Shown here: positions 33,847-45,168 of the stretch, piece after piece
Layout of the letters: each line of letters opens with the position of its first letter
Position numbering within the stretch: position 1 is the first letter of the stretch
Source: Arcuatula senhousia
Lineage: Eukaryota; Mollusca; Bivalvia; Mytilida; Mytilidae
Length of the DNA: 64,000 nt
Reading direction: 5' to 3'
NCBI GenBank assembly: GCA_963971305.1
Contig: CAXARO010001820.1
Span: forward strand, 49,122 to 113,121
The notes under the pieces: model-generated
The model's database searches: none
Told to the model about the DNA's origin: nothing
What the model saw: the letters and a program-made list of their open reading frames with translations, nothing else
Translations under genes and position numbers: made by a program

Positions 33847-35000
33847 AACTAAGCTACAGTGGAAAAAATGCCGTCGGGCGATACATTATATCACTCTCAA
33901 AAAATGAAACGTCTATTATACCAGGACGTCTGGTGCTCTCCCGTGGTGGTGTTTGTACCGCAAGAAACTTATATAACTAGTTTCCAGCACAATCGGGTTT
34001 AAGCAAACTGTCCTGATGTCTTGGTTATCTGGAATACAAGCACTCCGGTCCAAGGTATCGGTGAATGATGTTAACTCATGGCATCAGAGGCAGGCCAAGG
34101 GGATGGACAGTGGCACACAGCAATCGGAACATTTGCACGATTGAGTGTCAAATTGTCGAGAGTTGCTTTGAATTTCAGTCTGGCAATTCATTCCCACTCT
34201 TATATCTGCCGGATTTCTTCCTCCGTATATTCTGGTTCAAGTTGATACCCCTCTTAACCCGATTCAACCTTTTTTACAAAACCATACACCTTATTCAACC
34301 CCGTTACACAATTGGGAGATGAAAAAGTCTAAGTAAAGGTAATACCAAGCTAAGGATCACCGAAAAGAACGGTCTCTTTTGTTTGATATTTATGAGGTTT
34401 CTATTAGACATGCTTAATTAATTTGAATTAATCCGTCTAATTGATTACCTTCTAACGATCTGTTAATCATTTTTTTGCTGTCTAATGAGATTAAAAGGAC
34501 GGGTGAATGTTCACGTTGAATATACAAAATTCTTACCTGGGGCGAATTACGTAATCGCCAATTTGCAATTAATACCTGGGATGTCTGGCCAGGTGACACA
34601 TTTTTGTTTTAAATAGCGTGATTATCATATGAAAAAAATATCAAATTTATTTAACGATGTAAATTAGAATAGAGTAATTTATGGATAAGATTTAAATTAT
34701 GTAGCAGTATTTCAATTATTATCATGATTTAATAATATAATATTGATTTTTAGAAAATTGTTAATTAAAAATTTTGTGACACAAATAAATAAATGATAAA
34801 AATACTTTATATTTGAAAGAAATCTTAATAATGATTATGTTGTTGCATATTGGTCTATCGAATTCAAATTATTTCCTTTGTTTACTAATTAGACCACGCG
34901 TCACCACTATGTTTTATTTGATATGATATCGATATAGATTACATAGCGTTAATCGGATAAAGATGTCATACTCAGATATCCAGTAATATCCCGGAATGCA
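33847..35000. other. Interior of the 4.5-kb insert, nothing recognised
   Basis: A GC-richer patch at 33,900-34,320 contains frames on the + strand, but no domain is recognisable. Confidence 0.35.
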
Positions 35001-35160
35001 CTTTAGACCATCTCACTGACGTCACTGAGCTACTTTTGAAATCAGAAAATGCCAAATATCTCTGTCACAAATGAGAGTTTTTTGAAAAAAATGGATATAT
35101 ATTTTTGATGACATATTCTATCATTTAAGACCATAAGTCAAATTTCGTGAATTTTTCCTT

Positions 35161-35652
35161 GAACCGTATTTTTATGTCACCAATATGAATTTGCGCATCT
35201 TTTCAAATTAACATACCATTTATGTGTCAAATCTGATGAAAAAGTTGTTTCGCAAACAATTTCTTGTCAATTTTATTGAACCGTCATTTAATTTTGAGCT
35301 AAAACATAAGATTTAACTTAAGTTTCATATATTTTACATCAGAAATTTGCAAATGTGATCTATATTTATATGCAAACAAATTTTCTTCATACTATTTTTA
35401 TTTTTGAGGTCACCAATGCGTATTAATGCAACTTTTCAACTTAACATACCATTTTTGTGCCAAATCTGATGAAAAAATTGTTTCGCAAACAATTTTTTGT
35501 CAATTTTATCAAACCGTCACATAATTGTTAACTAGATTATAAGATTTTACTAAAGTTGCATACAATTTACATCAGAAATTCGCAAATGTGATCTATATTC
35601 CTTTGCAAACAAATCTTCTTCATAATTTCTATACTATATGAACCTTATTTTA
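35161..35652 (+). repeat. ~240-bp repeat, units 3-4
   Basis: Units start at 35,161 and about 35,392, with the same landmarks as units 1-2. The next unit starts at 35,640 but is interrupted after about 13 bp. Confidence 0.85.
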
Positions 35653-35691
35653 TGTGTTTATTTTGTGTTCTATGGTCATTACTGGATCCTA

Positions 35692-35788
35692 AGATCGCAA
35701 TGGAAGAGGGAAGTTTGGCGCCATAAAACCTGGTTAAACCAACCACTTCTCTGGAAGTGCCTGTACCAAGTCAGGACCATTGCGATCT
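35692..35788. repeat. 97-bp hairpin MITE, copy 1
   Basis: Perfect 12-bp inverted ends AGATCGCAATGG/CCATTGCGATCT enclose TTTGGCGCCATAAAACCTGG and CTGTACCAAGTCAGGA. The same core lies at 35,989-36,087 and, on the minus strand, in 57,396-57,620. Confidence 0.75.
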
Positions 35789-35988
35789 TTGATTCTTCTG
35801 GTTTCATTACAACTCTCAGAACATCGAGATTTTGCTTAGGTTAATTTCCATATCATATCTTGTTCAAGTTTAGAAACTTTATTCCGAGTAAATATTACAG
35901 CATCGCTTAATTTATATATTACATGTATGAGCTAAGCAACGTTTACAGTGTTTAATATTTTTTACGTAACTATATATTATAGACTTGA

Positions 35989-36087
35989 AGATCGCAATGG
36001 AAGTGGGAGGTTTGGCGCCTTAAAACCTGGTTTAACCCACCATTTCGTTTGAAATGCCGTTTGTACCAAGTCAGGACCATTGCGATC
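35989..36087. repeat. 99-bp hairpin MITE, copy 2
   Basis: Inverted ends AGATCGCAATGG and CCATTGCGATC with the same core as copy 1. The two lie 200 bp apart in the insert (about 35,653-36,172) that splits a 240-bp repeat unit. Confidence 0.75.
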
Positions 36088-36172
36088 CACCAATTCTCCG
36101 GTATGACTGATTCGTTTTTGTCATTTTCTTTGGACTATGAGATTGATCATTCAAGTTCGGTAGTTTTGTTAT

Positions 36173-36664
36173 TACCTTTATTTTAAGTCACCAATATGTA
36201 TTTGTGCAACTTTTCAAATTAACATACCATTTTTGTGCCAAATCTGATGAAAAAATTGTTTCGCAAACAATTTCTTGTCAATTTTATTGAACCGTCATTT
36301 AATTTTAAGCTAAAATATAAGATTTAACTTAAGTTTCATAAATTTTACATCAGAAATTCGCAAATGTGATCTATATTCCTTTGCAAACAAATTTTCTTCA
36401 TTATCTGTTAACTATATAAACTTTATTGTTTAAGTCACCAATGTGTATTGATGCACTTTTTCAATTAACATACCATGTATGTGTCAAATCGGATGAAAAA
36501 AGTTGTTTCACACACAATTTCTTTCCAATTTTACCAAACCGTCATATGATTTTAAGCTGAAAATATAAGATTTTACTACAGTTTTATATAATTTACATCA
36601 GAAATTTGCAAATGTGATCTATTTTCCTTTGCAAACAAATGCTCTTCATTCTCTTAACTATATG
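36173..36664 (+). repeat. ~240-bp repeat, units 5-6
   Basis: Units start at about 36,173 and 36,418. The last six bases (TATATG, 36,659-36,664) are duplicated on the far side of the 8.5-kb insertion. Confidence 0.85.
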
Positions 36665-37134
36665 TATGGAAGGGGATATCCGCCAGAAATATGTTCATTT
36701 GTTCTTTGTTAATTAGTAGAGGTACAATTCCTAACATGTACAGTTATTTCTTTGTTCATTGTAAATTCGTCAATTATTTATTCAAGAAATATATTTTCTA
36801 CATGTTTTTATTTGTTTTACGTAGTTTCGTTCATTGGTACTTTGTTGGTCTATAGTACTACTAGTATTGTTTAATTTGTTCTTTGTATATTTCTCAAATA
36901 TTTTACTTTAGTTTACTATTATCTTTGTTCGTTATTGTTATTCCCAACTTTAATGATTGGTTAAACATGCACATTTCAAATCTTCACGTTTACAAAGTAC
37001 GCATTAACATTTTACAAATTAAGAAAGAACACGTTACTCATGAGTGATTTTGTACCGGAAGTATTGCTGGCGTGTCAAAACATAGAGAACTTGGGAAGAA
37101 AAGAGAGAATTTAAAGCCGTAGCAAAACTTTGCA

Positions 37135-37405
37135 TAATTTATTGTTTGATTGGTGTTTGCTTTGTGTCCTGTCGGCGATCTTTCAGTCATCATCAGGACA
37201 AAAATAAATTACAATATATATAATAAAATTTGGATGTAAAACCAAGTCAAAAGACCTGGAATGAAATACAAAAAAATATGAAATAAATAGATAAAACCGA
37301 AAAGCAAAAGGGGGACTCAAACACCAACTGAGAGGTGATTGGATTGTGATCAATAGCATGGTATTTAAACCAGCGCCTTTGACCACTCGGCCACCCAGAC
37401 CCCGC
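37135..37405 (-). repeat. tRNA-derived SINE
   Basis: On the minus strand the head reads GGTGGCCGAGTGGTCAAAGG (A box, + 37,379-37,398), then GTTTGAGTCCC (B box, + 37,312-37,322), as in tRNA-Ser/Leu. The body ends in a conserved segment forming TGTCC...GGACA (+ 37,164-37,200), shared with 47,930-48,115. Confidence 0.7.
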
Positions 37406-39982
37406 ATCGTAAGAGATGCCGCTGAACAAATCGTGCATAGATGCACTGCTGAAATACTTCACACACGAAATGGAGCAACATCAATTCAGTCAAGGAGAAC
37501 ATAACTAAAATAATACCGCGAGTCATATGGTATGCACATGGGAGGCTGAATAAAGGTTGTTTCCATTTAGCTTAAGTATATTTATACACCTGCTTATGAA
37601 TGGAGAGTGGATATATCGGGATAGGGGTATCTAACTGTGTGTCCGTTCGTCTGTCCTTCCGTTACACTTTAGGGTACCTTTCTCTTATCCGCAACTCCTC
37701 CGTAACCCCACATATATTTACGTGAAACTTTTGCACAATCTAGATGTGCACCTTCTACTTTAAAATTTGATCTTCGATGGTATTTATTTGTGAACAGCTA
37801 CTCACAGATTTTCTAGTTTGGTATTTCTAGTCCTTAAGAAGTCCTATAGATCATTATTAGTATTATTAGTATTAAGGTTATTATTTACTTACTCAAACTT
37901 TATTTTAATGTGTTGTACATGATAAATCGTCAAAATATCTACTAACAAATACACGAATGAAAACAGGTAAGTGTCGGGTCGGATAGTGGTTGTGCATCAA
38001 CAATGATATGACAAAAACCCAGGTTCCACATATCCCCCCTCCCCCTGAAAAAACAACCAAACAAACAAACGAAAACAAAAACAAAACCAACAAGAACGGA
38101 AATCCTGGGTCCCCCGGCGTGTGGCAAAAACAAAATCAAGTCCGTTTGTTAAACAGGAAGTAGGTAAGCCATCCCACCATATGGGACCCCTACCTAAAGC
38201 TGCATACCAAATATGGAAAGCGTACGAATAGTAGAAGCTTAGGAATCTGCCACGATTTTTGTTTCTATTTTGACCCCTACCTGAAGCTGCATACCAAATA
38301 TTGAAAGCCTAGGACTAATAGTAGCTGAGAAATCTGTTACGGAAAAAAGTGCGACGGACGGACGCCTGGCATTTTTATATCCTCGCTCCGCGTTGCGGCG
38401 TGGGACAAAAAAAAAGGGAAAAAAAACAAAAACAGAAATTTAAATTACCCTTTAATAGAGAAAGGCCCTCTTATTGCTGGTATAGGGGGAAGTTGTTTAG
38501 GAAATAAAGAAAGTTTTTTGATATCGCACGTAATTTGTTGTCATCATTTGCTTTGCTACTTTTGCACTGTTTTCGAAAGTAGAGTTGAATAAAGAAAATT
38601 GATGTTCGGGTTCGTTCGTTCGTCCATCTGCCCTTTATAAAAATGTCCACTTACAGGGTTAAGTTAGTTTTCGATTAAGAAGTATTTAATGTCCCAAAGG
38701 TTTATACAAGTTCTTAAGTTTTAACCTCAATGTTGATTGCATTTATTGCAAGTCTGACAATGTTATGCGTAAATGCAAGAAAATTGTTTAAAAATATTTT
38801 TCGCCTTCGCCTTTTCGTCCCATATAACTACAGTTATTCATTCGAGAAACATACTAGTACATTTTTGAGTAAAGTCAGTAAATGTAATCCTTCAAACGGA
38901 GCGCCTTCTGCTTCACCAATATTGTCGGAAGACCATTTACTTGAACTAGGATACAAACAAAAACTTATTATTAGCTGTACCTTATGCTAAATCCCTGTAC
39001 CTAGATTTGTTTTTTTAACATATTCTTTCCAATAAAACATATAAGACGCACAAAAGAAACTATCCTTGGACACATTTTTACTCTAAACAGATATATCTTA
39101 GGCATTTCTTGGTGTCAAGCGACTATTTTTCCAGTCGAGGTATTTTGATTTTCTTATGCCAATTTTTCTCCCCCCCCACTTTAGTGGGAAGACATATTTT
39201 TTTATTCTGTCCGTCCGTCTGTCAATGTGTCATTTCGTCTGTCCGTCACACTTATTCCGCTCAATTTCTAAAAGAAAAATGACCCCCATGTAGCATGTAC
39301 ACCATATGTATAGTTGTGCTAATTAACCAAAAATTTCGTTCCTCAGTTGTGGGATTTATTGCCCTTTAAACTTAGACTTTTTCATAACCCTCATTGATAA
39401 TATAATTCCCCTCAACGCATCAGAAAGTGCACATGAACATAAAATTATGCAACTCGGTGTGTAGCCAATACACTATATTTGTATTTGTGCATATTAGCCG
39501 GATATTTTTATCCTCAAAAGTTTGAGTGAATTCTTGCTCATTTTACTTTTAAAAAAATTGCGGGAAATCCTCGTTAATCATTTCAATTAGTTTCCGCTCA
39601 ACTCCTCTTAGAAACTTAAACAACTCAACCAAATTTTATAAAAGTTAGTATATAGGTATCAGTGGCGGATCCAGATATTTTACAAAAGGGACCCACTGAC
39701 AGGCTAGGAGGGGGCACTTCGATCATGCTTCAATGTTTTCCTTTATATTCAACCAAATTTTCCCCCAAAAAGTGGGGGACTGGCCCTCCTTTACTTGCCT
39801 TTAAAAAGAATTTCGGTAACTTGAATGGTCCTATACTGTAAAAACACGTACATCAAAGCTCGACAGTTTAAGATATTTGATCAACATTTCTATCTTTTTA
39901 AGTTAGTTAAGAAGATTTCTAAGCAACTAAGTGCCACAGAGGTCTGATATTTCGATATAAATGTAGCTTTATCCTATAGTAG
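37406..39982. other. Interior of the 8.5-kb element: decayed repeats
   Basis: Contains CGTCTGTCC-type simple runs (about 37,640, 38,610, 39,210) and a direct duplication at 38,184-38,336 (GACCCCTACCTAAAGCTGCA in both halves). CAGTGGCGGATCCAG at 39,660 resembles CAGTGGCGGACCCAG at about 32,081 and may be a transposon end. No convincing gene. Confidence 0.4.
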
Positions 39983-41034
39983 TGTTACGGCTAGGGGTAA
40001 GCCTTCACATTTTATATTTATTGTAATGTAAAGCAGAGTTAGGTAAGGGTCAACCACTCAGCTTTCATTCTTTCTATATCGTGACCGTGCTGAATATGTG
40101 GTTGAGAGAGACATTCACATTGACATTTTGATATTGTATTATTGTGTATATTTATATATGTATGGGGATATTTTGGGAACTGTGTAAGGATGGTTCGTTC
40201 TCATTATTTACCCCTTAGGACCATGGCTTGTTCCCAGCCATGTGCCAGCTTTAGTTTATTATTTCTCATATACGTTGCTCACCTCCTTCATTTATTCATG
40301 CTAGGGATATTTATTGTAACCCTTTTCATTGTAAGCCCCCATTCCCCGTCGATCGTAGTGAGAAAGATTGTTTATCTTTGAAATCGGTGCCATTTGTTAT
40401 TGTTGTGTACCGGAAGACCGGAAGTTTACTATTCACATCGATTGTTGTGTGTCGACCAATGAAATCACTGAGATTACGCCACACCTCCCAGTCCACATTG
40501 ATTGATTGGAGATCCACACTCCACAGTGTGGAGTTTGTTTAAATAGCTGAGACGCACTGCGCCACACTAAGACTGTGGACGAACCCTTTAGGTTGAGGAC
40601 CTTTGGATCCTTTATGTTGCTTTCTAAGCCAGAGTGAGATCAACCCAGTCTTCCTCGGATTCCTGGCCAGTTCCGAGTACCCGTCCGTTCTATGTCCTGA
40701 CCTAGATGTTCCAGTCCATTGAATAAATTTACTACGATCTCACTACGATGTTTCTGATAACGTTTTAAGGGGGTTCCTTATATTATTCTCGCTCTGAGGG
40801 ATTTTAACTTGATGTTATATTATTTATTATTCACAAGCCGTGAATAAAGTATCAGAAATGTTATCTTGATCTCTGTTGTTATTGAACCAGTGCCTTGCCA
40901 GCCACAGGAAAGCTACCATTAAAACATAGTGTTTATTTATATTAGTGAGCGATTCAAAACTCTAAACTGGCCTAAGAGACACACTGGCACAGTTAGGTAA
41001 CAGGCAGATTAGAACACACCCCTGAGTTGTTACA
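39983..41034 (+). repeat. 5' LTR
   Basis: 1,052 bp, equal in length to the 3' LTR. I count four substitutions between them (near left-LTR positions 40,115, 40,640, 40,653 and 40,838). AATAAA occurs near 40,721 and 40,844. A 79-aa frame repeated in both LTRs is not a gene. Confidence 0.93.
40518..40546 (+). promoter_or_regulatory. LTR palindrome and TATA-like motif
   Basis: ACTCCACAGTGTGGAGT (40,518-40,534) is a perfect palindrome around one G, followed at once by TTTAAATAG. The position suggests the LTR promoter. The 3' LTR carries the same arrangement. Confidence 0.45.
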
Positions 41035-41035
41035 T

Positions 41036-41057
41036 TTGGTGTTCGGCGGTGGGATAC
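41036..41057 (+). promoter_or_regulatory. Candidate primer binding site
   Basis: Just after the 5' LTR, TGGTGTTCGGCGGTGGGAT begins with TGG and resembles the complement of a tRNA-Leu 3' end, with mismatches in the middle. Confidence 0.4.
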
Positions 41058-41125
41058 GTTAAAAATCCTTTGCCTCAGTAGAGATTCTGGAGTTAAAACC
41101 AGTGCTACCATTTTAAAGTGTAACC

Positions 41126-42319
41126 ATGTCTAACCATAGCCAAGATAATCATAATAGTGAGTTGTCCTCCTTAGAAAGTGGTGAAAATTCAAGACCTGAA
41201 ACACCAGACCATGGCCAAATTAGAAATTCGCCTATTAGAGATATAAACTTGTCGAATTCCTCATTTCATGAAAGAATGAAACAGTGTGAATTTAAATTGT
41301 TAGAAATAAAACAAAGCCAAACGAGGTTAAATGAGAGATTTAATAGGTTTTCAGATAAAATGGATGACCTTAGGGACTTATTGATATCAGATAGACCAAA
41401 TTGTGTACCAAACCAAGGCCAACCTATAAATAACCCAACAATACCAGAACTGAGACCCTCTGTTCCTATTGATAATAACCAAAACCAGTATGAAAACTTA
41501 AGTGTTCCTTCCCAAAGCAGACCCAGGGCACATACATGTATCCAAATAGACCCTGAGATATATAGTAGGTTTGAACCAATTAGGGAAGCTGAAAATACCC
41601 CTCAGTTACATTTGAATAGTGTTGTTTCCAATAAAAGGCACTCTCCTAAGTGTAACCAAGTTATGAATGTGGGTTATACCAAACAAAATACCTATGATGG
41701 AAGTACCAACTGGTCAGATTATATAGTTCACTTTGAAGCTGTGTCTAAGTTGAATGGTTGGTCCAATGATGTTAAAGCCTTACAGTTAATTGCTTGTTTG
41801 CAAGGTCCAGCTTTGGCCATTGTCAGTGACTTTGACTTATTAAGTGTTCCCCCTAAATATTTTGACCTTATTGAGATTTTTACAAGACACTTTGCACCCA
41901 ATAATAATGCAGAGTTATACCTGCACCAGTTAGACTGGCGAAAAAGAAGAAAAGGTGAAACCTTACCAGAGTTAGCCCAAGACATCAAAAGACTAGTAAG
42001 ACTTGCTTGGCCATCAGCACCCCCAGACATAAGGGAAAGCATTGCCTATAAATGTTTTAGGGATTCCCTAAATGATCGAAACCTTGAATGGGCCATATGC
42101 CAACATAGTTGTGACAAAATTGATGGTGCATTGAATTTTGCACTTAGATATGAAGCCTTCAAAATAAAACATGACCCTCCAGTTTTGAGACAAGCAGTTG
42201 ACTCAGACAATACAGTGTGGGACCAGGGCCCAGTTAGAGAAATGACAAATAAGAATTGTCATAAATGTGGTCAAAGAGGGCATATTAAGAGGGATTGTCC
42301 TTCGAGACCAATATATTAA
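41126..42319 (+). CDS. gag: Gag-like capsid/nucleocapsid protein of the LTR element
   Basis: 397 aa, ATG at 41,126, TAA at 42,317. An acidic Ser/Asn-rich N-terminus is followed by a likely coiled coil (about 50-90, ERMKQCEFKLLEIKQSQTRL). A retrotransposon Gag domain spans about 190-360 (YDGSTNWSDYIVHFEAVSKL, LHQLDWRKRRKGETLPELAQ). A CCHC zinc knuckle lies at 378-391 (CHKCGQRGHIKRDC), and the protein stops six residues later. It should form particles and bind RNA. The frame is intact, consistent with the near-identical LTRs. The stop soon after the knuckle and the missing pol mark a pol deletion or a dedicated gag-only form. Confidence 0.9.
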   Translation: MSNHSQDNHNSELSSLESGENSRPETPDHGQIRNSPIRDINLSNSSFHERMKQCEFKLLEIKQSQTRLNERFNRFSDKMDDLRDLLISDRPNCVPNQGQPINNPTIPELRPSVPIDNNQNQYENLSVPSQSRPRAHTCIQIDPEIYSRFEPIREAENTPQLHLNSVVSNKRHSPKCNQVMNVGYTKQNTYDGSTNWSDYIVHFEAVSKLNGWSNDVKALQLIACLQGPALAIVSDFDLLSVPPKYFDLIEIFTRHFAPNNNAELYLHQLDWRKRRKGETLPELAQDIKRLVRLAWPSAPPDIRESIAYKCFRDSLNDRNLEWAICQHSCDKIDGALNFALRYEAFKIKHDPPVLRQAVDSDNTVWDQGPVREMTNKNCHKCGQRGHIKRDCPSRPIY

Positions 42320-43424
42320 TTTCCATTTAAAGCTGTTTGTAGTACATTCAGATACCATGAATGTTAGTGTTCTATGTTAAACCAAATTAATGTGATTGAG
42401 TTTTGATGAAATCTTTCCAATGAATTTAAACCTTGAAGTTGTATTATTATTGTGTATTGAATATGGGAAATGCATATTCAAAGAAGAAAATGTTGTTTAT
42501 AAAATGTGTCTATGTGTTCCAATATGTTACCTACCAAGCCCTTGTCTATGACGTGATTAGTTTCACTTTGTGCTGTAGGAACCATTGTGTTATATTTTGA
42601 TGTTGTATTTATATTGTTGTCTTATTATTCATGCTTCCAATGAATAGTGTATAATGGATTTGATTATTACTGTTCATGATGTCCATGACCATGGGGTACA
42701 GACCTAAGTGTACTTGTTGGTTGATAGAAATTTTTAATATGTAGAGCTCAGTAAACGTCTGAGAATACAAATGTATTTCCAGTGACAGTCTGGAGAACCC
42801 TTGTAAAGTGTTAGTGTAAGCCTTCAGAAAAGTCTGGAGCATCAGTAATATTTTGTAGCCTCAGGGAAGTTCTGAGAAGATCTTCAGTGATTCTGGAGAC
42901 CAGACCATACTGTGTTGTGACGATACCATATTGTTGCAGTAGAACTTCAGTGATAGCCTGAAGAACCTGAATACCATATTTGTATTTCTGTGTTGTTTGT
43001 ATGTTTTCCTTAACTTTGTTTGTGTGTATTATCAAGAATCCATTGGAGTTGTTACGACAACCTTGTTATTATTTACCAATGGCCATTTCATACTAATGTA
43101 ATGGGATACACCAGTCTTGTTATTTGTGTGTTGAAGTTCCTGTCCATGTTATTGTGATTTGTGTGTGAGGACCCATTAATTGTTGTACCATAATAACCAT
43201 ATTTTGCTCAGCTTTTACGTGAGCATCTCATTACCCGAGATGTATCAATAAACATTAAAGTCGTGTGTCCAGAGATGTAAATCTATTTGTCGAGATACCT
43301 GGCATACTGACAGTACTTGTACAGATGAAGACTTCCGTGTTAAGGGGTTAGGTAGGATTGTGTTAGGTAGATGTCCTTTTTCTTTTTTGTTCGAGGACTA
43401 ACCTTAACCCGAGGTGGGGGGTAG
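42320..43424 (+). other. Non-coding remainder of the LTR element, with polypurine tract
   Basis: About 1.1 kb where pol would be expected. No RT, integrase or protease motif in any frame. Loosely repeated CAGTGA-TCTGGAGA phrases occur at 42,780-42,970. GAGGTGGGGGGTAG at 43,411-43,424 is the polypurine tract beside the 3' LTR. Confidence 0.75.
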
Positions 43425-44476
43425 TGTTACGGCTAGGGGTAAGCCTTCACATTTTATATTTATTGTAATGTAAAGCAGAGTTAGGTAAGGGTCAACCACT
43501 CAGCTTTCATTCTTTCTATATCGTGACCGTGCTGAATATGTGGTTGAGAGAGACATTTACATTGACATTTTGATATTGTATTATTGTGTATATTTATATA
43601 TGTATGGGGATATTTTGGGAACTGTGTAAGGATGGTTCGTTCTCATTATTTACCCCTTAGGACCATGGCTTGTTCCCAGCCATGTGCCAGCTTTAGTTTA
43701 TTATTTCTCATATACGTTGCTCACCTCCTTCATTTATTCATGCTAGGGATATTTATTGTAACCCTTTTCATTGTAAGCCCCCATTCCCCGTCGATCGTAG
43801 TGAGAAAGATTGTTTATCTTTGAAATCGGTGCCATTTGTTATTGTTGTGTACCGGAAGACCGGAAGTTTACTATTCACATCGATTGTTGTGTGTCGACCA
43901 ATGAAATCACTGAGATTACGCCACACCTCCCAGTCCACATTGATTGATTGGAGATCCACACTCCACAGTGTGGAGTTTGTTTAAATAGCTGAGACGCACT
44001 GCGCCACACTAAGACTGTGGACGAACCCTTTAGGTTGAGGACCTTTGGATCCTTTATGTTGCTTTCTAAGCCAGAGTGAGAACAACCCAGTCTTTCTCGG
44101 ATTCCTGGCCAGTTCCGAGTACCCGTCCGTTCTATGTCCTGACCTAGATGTTCCAGTCCATTGAATAAATTTACTACGATCTCACTACGATGTTTCTGAT
44201 AACGTTTTAAGGGGGTTCCTTATATTATTCTCGCTCTGAGGGATTTTAACTTGATGTTATATTATTTATTATTCACGAGCCGTGAATAAAGTATCAGAAA
44301 TGTTATCTTGATCTCTGTTGTTATTGAACCAGTGCCTTGCCAGCCACAGGAAAGCTACCATTAAAACATAGTGTTTATTTATATTAGTGAGCGATTCAAA
44401 ACTCTAAACTGGCCTAAGAGACACACTGGCACAGTTAGGTAACAGGCAGATTAGAACACACCCCTGAGTTGTTACA
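43425..44476 (+). repeat. 3' LTR
   Basis: 1,052 bp, near-identical to the 5' LTR and carrying the same palindrome/TATA arrangement and AATAAA signals. Confidence 0.93.
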
Positions 44477-45168
44477 GTACCATATGCTTTATAGTGAGTT
44501 TATGCTCCTAGGTCATCTAATGCTTGTTAACCGCATTCTTAGGTTTTTACACATATTGGATATATATATGCAAAATTTCTGTCAACGTTTTCTAAGAAAC
44601 TACATGTAGAGAAGCCGGGTTGTGTATAAAACAAATAGATTTACTAAAACTAAATAGAAACAGCGTTTATAAAAATAAAACACTTTTAAGTTTTTTGTTA
44701 CATCTGTATTATTCTAGTGCTCTCTGTTTGACTGGCCGACAATACTTCCGGTACAAAATCACTCATGAGTAACGTGTTCTTTCTTCATTTGTAAAATGTT
44801 AATGCGTACTTTGTAAGCGTGACAATTTTGAAAAAAAATATAAATACAAATTACGAATAATTAAGTTCAGGAGTTACAATAAGCGATAAAAGATAATTGT
44901 AAACTAGCTTTGAGAGGGAAATAATTGACAAATACACAAAGGACAAATTAACCATTATAAAAGCAGTAAAGTACCCATGAACGAAACTACATGAAACAAA
45001 GAAAAACACATGGTAAATACAGGTTACCAAGTGGGAAAATGTACTTCTCAAATAAATAATTGACAAATTTACGCTGAAGAAAGAAATAATTGAACATGTA
45101 ACGAATTGCAAATCTACACATTAACAAAGAACAAATGAACATATTTGTGGCGGATATCCCCTTCCATA

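Larger units (their letters stand above)
30694..35160. mobile_element. 4.5-kb insertion splitting the 240-bp array
   Basis: Ends AAGGGAAACTTCGCGAAA (30,694) and, inverted, AAGGAAAAATTCACGAAA (35,160) match at 15 of 18 positions. The array unit resumes at GAACC (35,161), with about 7 bp of the unit missing and no target duplication. A decayed TIR element is likely. No coding frame with a recognisable domain lies inside. Confidence 0.5.
39983..44476 (+). mobile_element. Young gag-only LTR retrotransposon (Ty3/Gypsy-like)
   Basis: Two 1,052-bp LTRs enclose a 2,390-bp interior with one gag frame and no protease, RT or integrase, so it must be moved by an autonomous relative. LTRs start TGTTAC and end GTTACA. 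Flanks are GTAG and GTAC, an imperfect candidate target duplication. The long LTRs argue against the short-LTR Steamer element of clams. Confidence 0.92.
36665..45168. mobile_element. 8.5-kb element with ~430-bp imperfect TIRs and 6-bp target duplication
   Basis: Left end TATGGAAGGGGATATCCGCC and right end GGCGGATATCCCCTTCCATA are inverted. Imperfect inverted similarity runs to about 37,090 and back to about 44,725, with the matching anchors ACAAAGTACGCATTAACA and ACTCATGAGT. TATATG flanks at 36,659-36,664 and 45,169-45,174 come from a single TATATG in the 240-bp unit. No transposase frame is seen. A SINE and an LTR retrotransposon inserted later; without the LTR element it would be about 4.0 kb. 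Superfamily not assigned. Confidence 0.82.

Noticed and set aside
37164..37200. Minus-strand TGATGATGACTGAAAGATCG in the SINE tail as a hammerhead
   Set aside because: Stem II would be too short to form, the initial C of the core falls inside the stem, and the second copy loses the motif; it is a simple conserved hairpin.
37310..37405. Functional tRNA-Ser/Leu gene
   Set aside because: Acceptor and anticodon arms do not pair and the sequence continues into a SINE body.
40142..43823. Identical 79-aa frames at 40,142-40,381 and 43,584-43,823 as duplicated genes
   Set aside because: They lie inside the two LTRs and are copies of the same non-coding sequence.
39983..44476. Assignment of the LTR element to Steamer, the clam leukaemia-associated retrotransposon
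   Set aside because: LTR length (1,052 bp) and absence of pol do not fit; only a general Ty3/Gypsy-like Gag can be supported.
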